Assembly (NCBI GenBank): GCA_021464245.1
Contig: JADCRB010000075.1
Location: forward strand, 2,911,555 to 2,975,554
Direction: 5' to 3'
Length of the DNA stretch: 64,000 nucleotides
Source of the DNA: Carallia brachiata
Lineage: Eukaryota > Streptophyta > Magnoliopsida > Malpighiales > Rhizophoraceae
Part shown: piece after piece, positions 23,700 to 36,260 of the stretch
Numbering within the stretch: position 1 is the first letter of the stretch
How the letters are laid out: each line of letters begins with the position of its first letter
The notes under the pieces: model-generated
What the model saw: the letters and a program-made list of their open reading frames with translations, nothing else
Told to the model about the DNA's origin: nothing
The model's database searches: none
Program-made: the position numbers and the translations under genes

Positions 23700-26600
23700 G
23701 ACTCGTTTTGCTCCTTGCTTTGACTGGGAATTCAGACATGTAGGTGTAGCCCTTCCTCACAGCGGTAAAAGGTGTACAATTTTACTGGGGTCTGGTTTCA
23801 CTGTAAATAGACATGTCTTCCTGATAATGTAATTTTGATTTTTTCTGATTATATTACTAGTATGTTTGAATTGTGAAATTTTGATAAGAAAAAAAAGTAT
23901 AAGAAAAGAAAGTTGTAAAAAAATAATGAGAAAATAAAATTTTATATTTGAATTATAATATATATATATATATATATTAATAAAATTATAAAAATATCCT
24001 TACAAATAATTCAAGAATAAATTAAAATTATAAAAATATTCTAAATGTTAGGATTTTTTTAGTCATTATATTTCTAAGTTTTTTTTTAACTCTTCCTAAT
24101 TGATTTGACAGCATTAATCATTACTTTTTAGCCAAAATTTTATGTTGATCAAACAATTGAAAATCTCCAATTTCTTTCCAACTCTTTTCTAACACTAAAA
24201 CCAATCACACGGTATGTGAAAATAAATTTAACGTGGAGGAACTCGACAAGTCGAAATAGCAAGAGATTTTACATATAAGTTTTTGGTTATTTACATAAAA
24301 TAGTCAAGAAGAAGTTAGAAGATTGAGTTGAAATGGATAATATTAATCTTATGCTGATGGAGAGCACTTTAATTTTGTGTTGTTGGGATCAATAACTCAG
24401 TCTGTATAAAGTTTAGTGCTGGTTTGATAAACTTTTGCCTTGCTCATAATGGGTCAAAGCTAGCGAATAAATTGAAATCATTGAGATAAATTTTGAGTTG
24501 GATGTGAGCGTTTGCTGGAAGAGTTTAACCTCAAGTATAAGTTATGTTTTGTTGCAAGGGATAAAAGCATTGGATTTGGATGTATTATCATTGTAACTCT
24601 GAACTTTTAATTTGGGACCCAATGGCTTAAAAGGGATATGTAGTTCTTTTTCTTTTCCTCTCTCTTGTAAATATTCTTGTCCCAAACATGAACAATCTTA
24701 TGTCTTTTATATAATCTCCAGAAGTTGGATGAGCCAACTGGCTAAAGTGGCAAATGGGTAGTTTTGAAAGGAAAAGGGGGCATATAAATTGGGATGTATA
24801 GTATACTAGATTATTGGTGGTATTGTCATCAGAAAGCAAACCGAGATTTGGGTGACTAAAAGGTCATGATCATTGCTTGGTGTTTCTCACGTATCAAACA
24901 GTGTCCATCTTTAATAGCCTCACCATGCAAAGTCATTGATATTTTAGTAGGATGTGGCTACCATTAATGTGCATACGAGTCCACCGTGGGAGTGCCTATC
25001 GATCCTTTGATCAAATGACAATACAAGATACGACCATTTACGTAGTTCAATAGACTTAAAAAGTTTAGTTTCACGTGAAAGATTTTGAAATTAATTTTTA
25101 TCAATTGTATTATTTCGATCATTTTATACTCTTCTGAACATATAGTTATAATACTTACTCAAAGAATCGCAAGACATTGCCAATAATTTTTCAATGATAT
25201 CGACAGCGTAAGGTCCTCCAAGTATTTCCCCACTGCTATTCCATTACTATCGATAGCATAAGGTCATCCAACGATCAGTCCTTTTTTCCGTAATTAAAAT
25301 TGGCCCCCACTTCCAACATGTATTCCTTTGTTTGGATAATGCATTGTCACACTTGTATCCTTTGTTTCAAGCATGCATCACATGCCCACTTGCAGATGTT
25401 CGTTGAGAAAAATACGAAGAAATCAGACAATAACCTTAAATTAAATTAAGGGCAATTTCTTGATTCCTCATTATCCATTATCCACTATCAACAAAACTAT
25501 AAAAAAAAAAAAAGGGCACAAGGCTTAATGGTTAGTCTTACTACTCACCGAGCATTAAAAATTAAGTGGATAATGCATAAAATTTGAGAAATGAGGGAGC
25601 CGAAGGTAAACCATAACTATGTTACCTCTGGAAGCCGTCGCTCAAAATAACCAATAGGAGAATCTTTGTAGGGCTCAGCTTCATGTGGCCCAGCCAGAGA
25701 TGTGTGTGAGATTTTTATATGGATGCACTGAACCAGCCAAATCCCTTTCACATGATTTCTGTAACTACATATATATTTTTTTTGGCCATATGATTTCTAT
25801 AACTATTAGTCTTATGATAATGCTGCCTTTTCTAAAGGGTTTCATGAGGTGACTGAATTGGAGCCCGTTTTCCTTGTCCTTATTAGAAGGGTCGTCTTTA
25901 TTGTAAGTGGTTTTTTTTTTTTAATTTTTTTTTCGTTTTAAGATTGAGAGCGTCTAGTCCATCTCTAACTTTCAATCTTGATCGATTTTTAAATCAAGAT
26001 GCTAATGAAGTTTTTCCTAAACAACCTTGAGCTTGGCCGCTAATCCCTGATTATGTGGCTGATAGCTAGTGCTACACATTATTGGCAACTTTTTGTCTTT
26101 TAACATATTTCCAAGCCTCACTCCCAATAAGAAATTTAAAAATAAAAAATAAAAAAAGGAAAAGAAAGATGTGTTGCTTATTTGTCTAGTTGATTATGAT
26201 TAGCATGGCAAGATGAGCAGTGGGAATGGGGATGAAAGACTAATTAAGGGATAATTATCACTAACATACATCAGGTTTATCATGGATGATACGACATGGA
26301 CACACTAAAGTGTTATTTCAACAATATTTATTGTCTCCCTGCACATCTAATATTATGCGACATACCACTACTTGAGTAGTCTGAGTGGTTAATGGTTTTG
26401 TTTTTTTGTGAGAGATAATTTCGAGGCCGTACCAAGCCAAATAATGGTTAATCGTAAGCGGATTCCACTAAGTTTCATACAATTTAATAACACTTACTGC
26501 GTTTGTAATTTATTCTCTCGTAAATTCTGTGCATATAATTTTACCTATCTAATGACGTTAAACTTAAGCAATTTTTTCTAACAGATTTATGTAGGATAAC

Positions 26601-29150
26601 ACATATGTTCACCCATAATAATAATAATAGTAATACGGGACATTTCTTAATCAAGACCTTTGTCGAGGATTTAATTACTCGTGTGTGTAACTACTAGCAG
26701 CAGCAATTTGTCTTTTAACATACGAAAATATGTTACATGGATAGAGGTATCTCGACGAGGGTCGGATGCGGCTCACAAAAAAATGGAGATAACCAAATTT
26801 TAAACTCTAAACTTTTATAAATTTTTTTAATTAAATCTTATATCGTTTTATCTTTACAAATGAGCCCTAATTTAATTCTTACTCCATCCAAGTCCTTTTT
26901 TTGACGGAAATTAGACAACTGTTATGTATTTATGTTAATTTGCCGAATACAAGAGTACAACTCAAAAATGCATCTGAAAAATTGCAAAAATACGAACACG
27001 GTGTATATATCTATTTTCCCCGCCTTTCTCTTTTTGTTTGCCCTCCTTAAAATTGGAAAAACCCTAAAATGCTAACATCCCCAGCAATCCGACGTTTGTT
27101 CCTCGACAATCTGACCTCTCCCCTTTCTTTCAAAAAGAAAACCCACAATATATAACGCTAAATTTTGAAGGAAAGCAGGAGTCCAAACTCAAGAAAAGGA
27201 GGGAATAAATGGGAAGATTTTTTACCAAGAAAAGAAAACCTCGGGCCTTTCTTGAGTTTCAGCAGAAACCCACATATTCTGTGGTAGAGATTTAATGGTT
27301 TATACTTTATAGTATCAGTTTACTGCTGGGGCGCTGGAAAAAAAAAAAAAGAAAAGAATTATGTTCTTTTTTCTCTTGCTGACAGAAAATGATAAGCGCA
27401 ATCAACTTTTCAGCAAAAGAAACGCAGAAAACCAGCAAATAGAGCATGGTATGGAAACAGAACGATTGGATTCCGAAAAATAGCTCGACACATACAGAGA
27501 GAAAGAGAGAGATGGAAGCAGAAAAATCATTCCTTTTCAATTAGCATTTTGGGGATTTGGTATTGAAGGCAAACTCCAACGCAAAGTACAAAACTGCCAA
27601 ATAGCTCTGCAAAAAGAGGAAAATCCGAATAAGGATTTGGGGCTTGAGGTACTAGAAAAGGATCAGTATACTCGATCTTGATTCAAATTGAAAGAAAGGG
27701 ATTACAGGCTATGGGATTATAGAATAGAAATTCAAGATTTTTGCAAGGATTTTGTTTTCAAGTTTTCTCCTTCTAGGTTTCGGATCAATCTAGTTGACGA
27801 CATTTATTTTTTTGGACAATTTCGTTTCGTTCAAGAGGGGCTGCACGGAAATACTCACATGCATATTTAACATAATTTGTTGCGAGTATACAATGTATAT
27901 CTATAATTTTTCGGCTGTATACCTTAATTTTGATCGTTTACTCGTTAGGTTAATGAAGATACACAGCAGTTGACTACTTTCCGTCAGAAAAGGACTTAGA
28001 TGGAGTAAGAACTAAACGTTCAGGACTCATTTGAAAAGATAGAAAGATATAGGATTCAATTAATAAAATTTGTAAAGGTTTAGGACATAAAGTTTTGTTA
28101 TCCCCCAAAAAAATGACACTCAATGTTGTCACGACCAATGTATCGTCACCTTTGTAATCGTCATTACAAAGTAACAGCAATGATGGGAATTACAAATGTA
28201 TTCCCCGCGGTGTTACTGTTATAATGATCCGGCAGCATCGGCAGATGGCATGAATGAAAACGCGAAAAAACAATGGTTGCCTCGAACCAAGGCCATTTGC
28301 TTATCAGAGTCCGCATGGATTATTTCTTTCCAACTACAACACCCAGATGATGATGATGAATTCTTGAAAACACCCATGATCATGATCACTAAATTACCTC
28401 ACTAGCTAGGCTATTTCCTTTTGCTTGTGGTGAGCTGAATGTATGTAAGCCATATGAATAGGATTATGGGAATAAAATTGATTAATATATACCACCCTAA
28501 CTAACACATAGATCGCCCTGCAGCCGGCATAAAATAGGGGATATATGGTATTGAAATTTGTGGTAGTATAAAAAGTTGAGATATATATATGACTGAAGAC
28601 CTCTTCTGTATTCAAATTCTTATACATTTCTGAAATAGTCTTAACATATTTAAGACAACACATCAGGGCGCTTTCTTCCCTGAACAACACACCAGATACC
28701 ATAATCAATCCAACAAACATATGTAAGCTAAGCTATATAAGTCATTAATTATCAAAACATTACAATGAATCTCTGTTTACTTTAGTGGTTAAACCTTGTT
28801 TGAAAGACAACAAGTAACATGACAATCCTACAGCAAGCATGGAGTATTAAGAACGTGATCTTGCAGTAACAAGAATATATCTGCTTTTAGGATCAAAAAC
28901 CACTCTAATTCTGCAGCTTCTTAACATCAAGAATAAGAATGGTCAGAAGATGATCAACAAGAACCATTCATTCAATGGCATCCGGCAAAACAAAGATCCG
29001 TAACAAAAGCACATTCTATCGAGATTATCCCCCAACAAGAGCTTAATGCTTAGGCATAGTACGCACAAGCAAAGCGACAACACTTCTATGAAGCAAAACA
29101 ACCATAAATGGATTATCACCCACAAACTGAAATTCAAGTCTTCATATCGA
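23700..29150. other. Long intergenic region without recognisable genes
   Basis: 5.4 kb of AT-rich DNA. It has an (AT)n run at 23957-23977, a poly-T pair near 25910-25930, and a roughly 30-bp direct repeat with mismatches (ATCGACAGCGTAAGGTC near 25200 and ATCGATAGCATAAGGTC near 25253). No spliceable exon series or RNA gene was seen. The right end may hold the RPS28 3' untranslated region. Confidence 0.5.
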
Positions 29151-29256
29151 CAGAATCTAACGAAAGTTCAGCGGCAAGCTCACATGACAACACTGCCAAA
29201 ATCATTAGCTAAACGACAATAAGAGACAACATATCAAACCAGAAGTGAAGAACCCC

Positions 29257-29451
29257 TCAGCGGAGCCTTCTAGCCTCCCTCTCAGACTCAAGCAGGGTAA
29301 GAATATCCCCTTCTCTAACAGGTCCCTTGACATTCCTCATGAATCGATTCTGATCATCGAGAAACTTGACCCGAACCTGAGTCACCTGCCCACGGGACCC
29401 AGTCCGACCCATAACCTTCACAACCACAGCATGCTTGATAGCAGAATCCAT
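29257..29451 (-). CDS. RPS28: 40S ribosomal protein S28 (eS28)
   Basis: A single coding exon of 64 aa, the standard plant length, beginning [20 protein letters not shown] and ending with the S28e signature [12 protein letters not shown]. eS28 is a small OB-fold protein of the 40S head near the mRNA exit channel. The start at 29451 is preferred over upstream in-frame codons because the acceptor TTGCAG lies three bases before the ATG and the upstream reading is intronic. The protein is intact. Confidence 0.97.
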   Translation of the reverse strand: MDSAIKHAVVVKVMGRTGSRGQVTQVRVKFLDDQNRFMRNVKGPVREGDILTLLESEREARRLR

Positions 29452-29454
29452 ATC

Positions 29455-29805
29455 CTGCAACAAACAAACAGGAAACCCAAGTAAGACAAACATCTAGAAC
29501 TTCATTCAACAAACAATTCCACAACAAGAGAACACATTCTCTTACATTCCCTGCTTTTAGATCAGATTCTGAATTTTCCAATCCAACATTAACATGGATT
29601 TCCGTTCATGGGTCGGCTTGCTTTGAGGTTTTCACTAATAAAATTGTTAAAACTTATTTACAGTTGTAATAAAATTGTTAAACCTGTGAAATTGATTCCC
29701 ACTGTGAAATTGATTCCCATAAAAAAGAAAAAAAAAACAATTTCACAGGTTTAATACCAAACCCCAAGCGAAAACTATGTAACATAAACATCAATTCGTT
29801 TGAAC

Positions 29806-29847
<42 letters not shown>
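29455..29847 (-). other. RPS28 leader intron
   Basis: The donor CAG|GTCTCT at 29847 directly begins a long (TC)n run (29809-29846), and the acceptor TTGCAG ends at 29455, three bases before the ATG. The 393-base intron also holds an exact 17-base inverted repeat (29678-29694 with 29738-29754) around a duplicated TGTGAAATTGATTCCCA block. Confidence 0.75.
29809..29846. repeat. (GA)n microsatellite
   Basis: About 19 GA units, abutting the splice donor of the RPS28 leader intron. On the gene strand it is a (TC)n tract at the intron start. Confidence 0.95.
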
Positions 29848-29851
<4 letters not shown>

Positions 29852-29928
29852 AAATGGAGAGGGAACACGAGTTGGAGAGACGGCCGAGCGAAGAAACTCT
29901 TTCTCACAGATGAACGAAAATCTGCGAA

Positions 29929-30175
29929 AAAACCCTAATGGCCCTCGCTATTTATGACTCGATTTCGGGAGGTTTTGGGGGAGAAGTGGATTAGGTGTGG
30001 GAGGGTTCATGGATTTGATCGTTAGTGTTTTATTTATTATTTGACACGTGGAGGCGATATCCATTTTGGGCCTGTCTTGATTGTGATTATTTGCATCGGT
30101 TTTTTTTCGTCGAATTTTATTTTTCCCCTTCCGTCAAGTCATTTTAGTTTATTGGGCTTGAGGCCCAACTAGGAC
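29929..30175 (-). promoter_or_regulatory. RPS28 promoter: telo-box, TATA, site II motifs
   Basis: On the + strand AAAACCCTAA (about 29931-29940) is a telo-box, and the minus strand reads ATAAATAG (about 29950-29957) as a TATA box upstream. Further upstream, TGGGCC near 30067, TGGGCT near 30155 and GGCCCA near 30163 are site II elements. Telo-box plus site II is the usual signature of plant ribosomal protein promoters. Confidence 0.6.
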
Positions 30176-30249
30176 TATCGCGTCATTGATGGTCCAACCA
30201 ACGTAAGGCTATTAGGCTGGCCCCAACTATTCCACGTACGCCACGGGCT

Positions 30250-31200
30250 GACAAGAAATTCATAGTCTTTAATTCGACTCTTGTAAATAGAAAAAATATA
30301 CGCTAATAGAATTTTATCTTTATCGTGAGTTTTTCTTTTGATTCCAAATTAATTGGAACCTAATAAGTCTTTTGAACACCGAAAGGTCTAAAAAAAAAAA
30401 AAAAATCAATCCTCCAAACAAAGGAAGCGACCTAGCCACGTTGGTGGAGCGGGCTTGGGATCTCGGCCCGTCTCACACCCTTTTTCATGTGATAGCTTGT
30501 GATCTTTTGTAGAAATTAAAAAAAAAATTTCTTTCAAACAATATTTTTTCTGTATCTAATATCATATTAATTTTGTTTAAGAAAATATTAGAGGGCACAA
30601 TTTTATCAAAATATATGTAAAAACACAATGATATGTATTGTAAGAGTAGATAAACTATTAAATGTGTTTAAATAAACTCGCCTTTGCTTGTACCCTATTA
30701 AAATGCACTATTTTTTTTTTTTTGGATACATCATTAAAAATGAATTATATAGTAATACTCTCATTAAAATATTACGCATATAGACAAGTACTCACAAAAA
30801 ATACCATGGGACGTTGCCATAGTCGTTTATTGAACATTTAGTCTTTTATAGTGCAATCGAAATTATCGATTAAGATTACAAATGTATGATCAACAAGTCT
30901 TCATGGTATTATCATTATGTCAGTTTTATCAAAAGTACAAAGGAAATGGAAATTTTCATAAAAAGTAAGAAAAAGTTTAATAATTTTATTTAAATAGTTT
31001 TAAAATAATTATAAAATAATATTAATTATAAAATAATTAAATTTAAAAAATAAAAAAATAAAATTTTATAATCATTTAAATAAAATTGCAGAGTATCACT
31101 TTAAAAAGTAAGATCAAAACTCATTACAGTTGGCCTATTCTAGGCTTAAACGTATCTGTATTGTGAATGTCAGCAGCGAGCTCAGTCCAACGGTTTGCCA
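30250..31200. other. Spacer between RPS28 and CDS1 promoters
   Basis: AT-rich with several poly-A/T runs (30390, 30715). No exon or RNA gene was seen. The two genes are divergently transcribed, so this holds both upstream regions. Confidence 0.5.
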
Positions 31201-31224
31201 TAGAGATTTTCTCCTCAATTAATT

Positions 31225-31234
31225 TACACGTGGC
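31225..31234 (+). promoter_or_regulatory. G-box/ABRE upstream of CDS1
   Basis: The palindrome CACGTG (31227-31232) in the context ACACGTGGC is the canonical G-box/ABRE bound by bZIP and bHLH factors. It lies about 100 bases before the probable leader exon, a plausible active position. Confidence 0.5.
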
Positions 31235-31326
31235 GGCGCATAACAATGCCACATTAGCGGGGTCCAAAACGGCGCGCAATTGAGTAGTTTCATTTTTCGC
31301 TTAATGCCATTTTTACTTGTGAATCG

Positions 31327-31854
31327 GTGCAGAGGAACTTATCAAAAAGAGCAGAAGCAATTAAGAAAGTGATTTCCAAAGCACCCACGATTCTGAGATT
31401 CAATTTCCAAGTAAGAGCCACAATTCCCTTTATTTCTTTTGTTGGTTTATTAGTAAATATAGGCTCAAATTCATTCACTCTAATTTTTTTTATTATTAAT
31501 TCAATTTAATTCTATTGCTCAGTGTATTGTATTACGATAAATAATGCTTTGTGTTGTTGTGACTAAGTGGTGTAGCTTGTTTTCTATGCCAAGACTGTAT
31601 TATGTATTATGTATTATTATTATTATTATTCCTATATTTCATGCGTGTGCTCGCATGTAGAGCAACAGTGAAAGTTTTTGAGATTCTTTGTGTTTTTTTT
31701 TTATAACTTGTTCTAGACAAAAGGCAGCTTGGGGAAGGAATGATGGCCGGAAAAGAAGCTATCTTTGCTTGTGTTTTGGGTGATTGGTGATGCTTTCGGA
31801 ATTCAATACTTCAGAGTTGTTCTTCTCGAGCATAAAGACTAGCTGGTAAAAGCG
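31327..31854 (+). other. CDS1 leader with leader intron and uORF
   Basis: A leader exon ends CAATTTCCAA|GTAAGA (donor 31411). A strong polypyrimidine tract and TTCTAG give an acceptor ending at 31716, so a 306-base leader intron is likely. The second leader exon contains a 16-codon upstream frame (31740-31790, starting ATGATGGCC) that ends 64 bases before the main ATG, which may reduce translation. Confidence 0.55.
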
Positions 31855-34800
31855 ATGCAGAAGAACCACAGTGCAAGTTCACCGCCACCTTCTCCAAGGT
31901 TGAGGCATCGCCGGCGGTCAAATGATCAGGTTGGTCTACTAGTCTGTCAATACCGCACAAACTTAATTTTTGTCTACTGGGTTTCCCTTTTTAGGATGAA
32001 AAGTAATGGAGCTGATGTTGGAAGAATAATTTAATACTACTAATGCATTTATGACAATTTAGGTGCAGTTAAGCTTACAAATTAGAAATACATCAATTGA
32101 TTTCTCGCAGTGGCCTGATCTGTTTTTGCTTCCATTTAAAAAGGGTTTGGTGCAGAAACATCTGCTCTTCCTTTTTTGTTTTTTTTCCTTGTTGCCACTT
32201 GTTGTCTATGCACTTGAGCTTTGAGATTCAGGACTGAATCAGCTCACACCTGCAAGTTTATTGGGCTGAAATCCCAAAAAAAAATCAAGATTACCTGAAC
32301 AAATTCACGATCAAATGCAAAGAATGAAGGTCATGTCAGTCATTTGATATCCTGTCAATCAACCATTTTACCGAAAAGTTACTTAAATTGTTGGTAAGAT
32401 CCTGAAATGTATGACTTATCAAACTCTAGCACTAGTCAAATCAACTTTCAAGCTGATTCTTCTATGATGTTATATGCTATTAGAGTAAAATGTTGCCATT
32501 ATAAGTTGTGATGCCAGTCCATTCTTCAAAGAGAGATGAAGTTGGTTACAACATGTGATCTTCAACACCTAAACTGATGCAAATGCTCACATGGATATTA
32601 TGCCCTATATGTGGTTTGGTGACAGATTTCTCAGGAGACAGGTAAATCAAATGGAACTGATTTACTTATCAATGACCAGAATAAGTACAAGTCAATGTGG
32701 ATCAGGATCTACTCATCTTTGTGGATGTTGGGGGGCTTTCTGGTTATTCTTTACTTGGGACATCTTTATATCTGGGCTTTGGTGGTTGTTATCCAAATAT
32801 TCATGGCAAGCGAGCTCTTTAATCTACTCAGGATAGCTCAGAAAGACAGGCGTCTTCCCGGGTTCAGGCTCTTGAACTGGTAACATTGCCTCCTCTCAAG
32901 AAATCCATGACATTGTATATCATTTTCATGGTTTTAATTGGATTATCATGTTGATTTTCGTCAGGCACTTTTTCTTCACGGCAATGCTTTATGCATACGG
33001 CCGCATTATCAGCCAACGACTTGTGAATAGAGTAGCTTCAGATAAGTTCCTCTGTAGAGTTGTGAGCAGTCTCGTCAAGTATCAGATGGTCATCTGTTAC
33101 TTCTTATACATTGCAGGTTTGCATATCCGCGTTTTACAATCTCTACTTTTGTGCTTTTTTCAATAAGGTGGTTTTATTATTATATATGTGTACATATATT
33201 AGCCTCTGCTTTCACATATTATACTGGTTTATTGAAAGATTGGCTTATGGTTTTTGATGTTAAAAGCCTTTTAGTAAATATTCTGGCTTTCTTCCCAGGT
33301 TTTATTTGGTTTATCCTTACACTAAAGAAGAAGATGTACAAGTATCAATTTGGCCAATATGCATGGACCCACATGATTCTCATTGTAGTTTTTGCTCAGT
33401 CTTCATTCACTGTAGCCAATATATTTGAAGGGATCTTCTGGTAAGACAACTTGCATACAAAGAGAAACACTGCTTAAAACTTCAAAAGAAGCATTTTCAT
33501 TAAGCCAGATGCATATGCAGGTTTCTTCTTCCAGCATCCCTTATTGCTATCAATGATGTGGCTGCTTATTTGTTCGGTTTCTTTTTCGGAAGAACACCTT
33601 TGATCAAGTTATCTCCAAAGAAAACTTGGGAGGGATTCATTGGAGCATCAATTGCAACTATGATCTCGGCATTTGTGGTAAGCACAACTTGTTCTATAGA
33701 AGAATGTTGGTTCAGCTGTCACATTTTTAGTTGGACTCGTACTTTTGGGTGTTCTGATACTGCTTCATTTGATAACTCTTTACTCTTGGTTACCATGTTT
33801 GTAAAAGTTCTTAATACTAACAAGCTAAATACTAGGTGATCCTTAAAACTGGTAATGCACAAAGTGCACCTAAGGATTATCAGGGCTGGCCTACTTCATC
33901 TTTTGACATGATTGGTCTAATGTTAGGCATCCACTTTGATGCAGCTTGCTAACATCTTGGGACGTTTCCAGTGGTTGACATGTCCAAGGAAGGTATTTTG
34001 ACAAAGGAGGGGCCGACATGACTTATGAAGTTTCTGTACTATTTTTCATTTACTTAAAACATAAAGGTAATGTACGCAGGATTTGTCAACGGGTTGGCTT
34101 CAGTGTGATCCCGGGCCATTATTCAAGCCAGAATACTATTCCTTACCAGGATGGATTTCTCGTTGGGTAAGAGATTTGAATTTGGCTTGATTAAGATACA
34201 TAAAAGGAAGACACCCTGATTCTTCTTTGTGCTTGAAAGTTTTGTTCGTATGTGTCATTGTTCTTGTCCCACTTCTAACCAAGGCTCTAACTTCCTGCGA
34301 ATATGTTGCAGTTTCCTTGGAAAGAAATGCCAATTTTGCCTGTCCAGTGGCATGCTTTATGGTTGGGTTTATTTGCATCAATAATAGCACCTTTTGGAGG
34401 CTTTTTTGCTAGTGGCTTCAAGAGGGCTTTTAAGATCAAGGTGAATTTTTTGTCAGCCTATTCGGACTGCTCAAGTCTAGATAGCTTCTTTGCACAATTT
34501 CTTAAGAATTCTGGCTCAATGGATGCAGGACTTTGGTCATACGATACCTGGACATGGCGGACTTACTGACAGGATGGACTGCCAGGTGAAAACTGCTAAC
34601 CATGAACTCTACATGTTATGTCTGTTCTGGATCTTCTCTGTTTTGTTGCTCTTATTGTTTATGTTCTTATGCTGCAATGGGGCTTAGCCCGTTGCATTAA
34701 TGGCGATGTTTTGACATATCCTGCAGATGATAATGGCTGTTTTTGCCTACATCTATTATCAGTCATTTGTTGTTCCTCAAAATCATTCAGTTGAGGTTAT

Positions 34801-34995
34801 CTTGGACCAGGTAACTGTCAAATAATTCTTAGTTCCTCAATGACATAAACCTTTTCATGTTCACAAGAACAAATTGTTGTCATTTTTGTGTTGGTATAGA
34901 TTATGAGGAGCCTTACTTTGGAGGAGCAGAAAGCATTGTATGTGAAACTTGGGCAGATACTCCAACTCAGGAATTATGGGAGAGTACTTTTCTGA
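31855..34995 (+). CDS. CDS1: Phosphatidate cytidylyltransferase (CDP-diacylglycerol synthase)
   Basis: Exons: 31855-31929, 32635-32879, 32965-33116, 33299-33440, 33521-33677, 33945-33992, 34080-34166, 34312-34440, 34529-34585, 34727-34810, 34900-34995. All junctions are GT-AG and phases agree, giving 423 aa against about 421 in Arabidopsis CDS1. The enzyme makes CDP-diacylglycerol from phosphatidate and CTP at the ER, the entry to phosphatidylinositol and phosphatidylglycerol synthesis. The full CDS family signature is present at 336-362, from [11 protein letters not shown] to [11 protein letters not shown]. Several hydrophobic membrane segments are clear, and [20 protein letters not shown] is conserved. 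The N-terminus has the basic RLRHRRRSN stretch typical of plant members. Exon 2 could instead start at 32626 (in frame, three extra residues). The last ten or so residues after KLGQIL differ from the usual family ending. Which plant paralogue it is cannot be told. Confidence 0.93.
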
Positions 34996-35059
34996 TGTTT
35001 TTTTATAGTTACTGGTTAATAAGTGTGGCTCTTTTTTTCTCAAAAAAAAAATAAAAATG

Positions 35060-35814
35060 CCCGAATTAAAGACTTTCTTTTAATACTTTATCTGCTCAAT
35101 TTTTTCTTTCGAACACTCGGACTCGAACTTGAACTTGGGAACTTGAGATCGGACGATGACTTGAGTGGTCATTGAACTAAATAATTGGACATTTGGCTCC
35201 TTAATTACATTAATTAATACAAAAAGGGAAATGATATAACTTATTTCTGCCTCTTTAAACGACGCCGTGTGGAGGACCGCTACTTTTCCAAGCAAAGAGC
35301 CTGTAAGAAAAGGCTTTAAGAATTAGGCAATTCGGCTCATGGGCATTTTCATTTCTGGTAAAGTTACGACGCTGCTGGATTAGGGTGTTCGGATACTTTA
35401 TAAAAATGCAACTGTTTGTATTTATAATATAATTGGATTGATTTTTTTTTTTGAAATTTCGTTTTAATATATATTATATGAGATTTATATATTAAATTTT
35501 AGAATAACACTTATATAATTTTAAATTTTAATTTAATAATTTTTTATTTCAAAATTTTTTAATAAAATTACATTAAAAAAAAATTGTGGGTGGTTCCATT
35601 TTTCAGATGTCCTGACAGTCCATCTAGATGCTAAACCGCATCCTTTCATTTCAAGTACTCCCCGAAGTGAGAAAGGAAACACGGCACCGACACAAAGAAG
35701 AAAACCTAGTCCCAAAAAATGCCGATATATCGGGGGTTTGAAACGGAGACGAGAAGTGACGAAATGGAGGAGTGAGTCCACGTGTCCTCCGATCATCGCA
35801 ACTCCCACAAATTT
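35060..35814. other. CDS1 3' flank, no gene seen
   Basis: Begins with an A-rich run after the CDS1 stop (35041-35056). It contains AT-rich stretches and a more GC-balanced block at 35590-35800 without a convincing exon. Confidence 0.45.
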
Positions 35815-36260
35815 ATAGTATTTAATTCTACCAATTTTATTAGTTAAGTATTTAAAATTAAAAATTTGAGTATTTTTATACTTAAATTTAGAATATTTGT
35901 ATTTAATTCTCACAATTTAAATAATTAAGTACTCAAAATTAAAAAATTTGAATTTACTTATATTCAAATTTATAGTATTTATACATAATTTAAAATTTTA
36001 ATAGATAGGAAGGTACTCAAAACTAAGAATTTGAGTGAATTTGTACTCAAATTTAGAGTGTTTATACTTAATTGTAAAAATTTGAGTAGCCATGTATTCA
36101 AAATAAAAAAAAATTATGAATATAATTCTCTGATTGAAATACAATCTTTCAAATTTGATAACGTCTTAACAATTTGTACTTAAATTTAAAGTTTTAAATT
36201 TAATTTAGAAATTCAAGTAGTCAGTAATGAAAATTCAAATATGTGTACAATTTTTCTAAT
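35815..36260. repeat. Degenerate ~80-bp tandem satellite
   Basis: Units of about 80 bp recur at roughly 35845, 35924 and 36004, each built from TACTCAAAATTAA, AATTTGAGT and TACTCAAATTTAGAGT-like blocks. Decayed versions continue to about 36260. It is AT-rich and non-coding. Confidence 0.6.

Noticed and set aside
33151..33444. 97-codon frame as a separate gene
   Set aside because: It is exon 4 of CDS1 plus read-through of the preceding intron.
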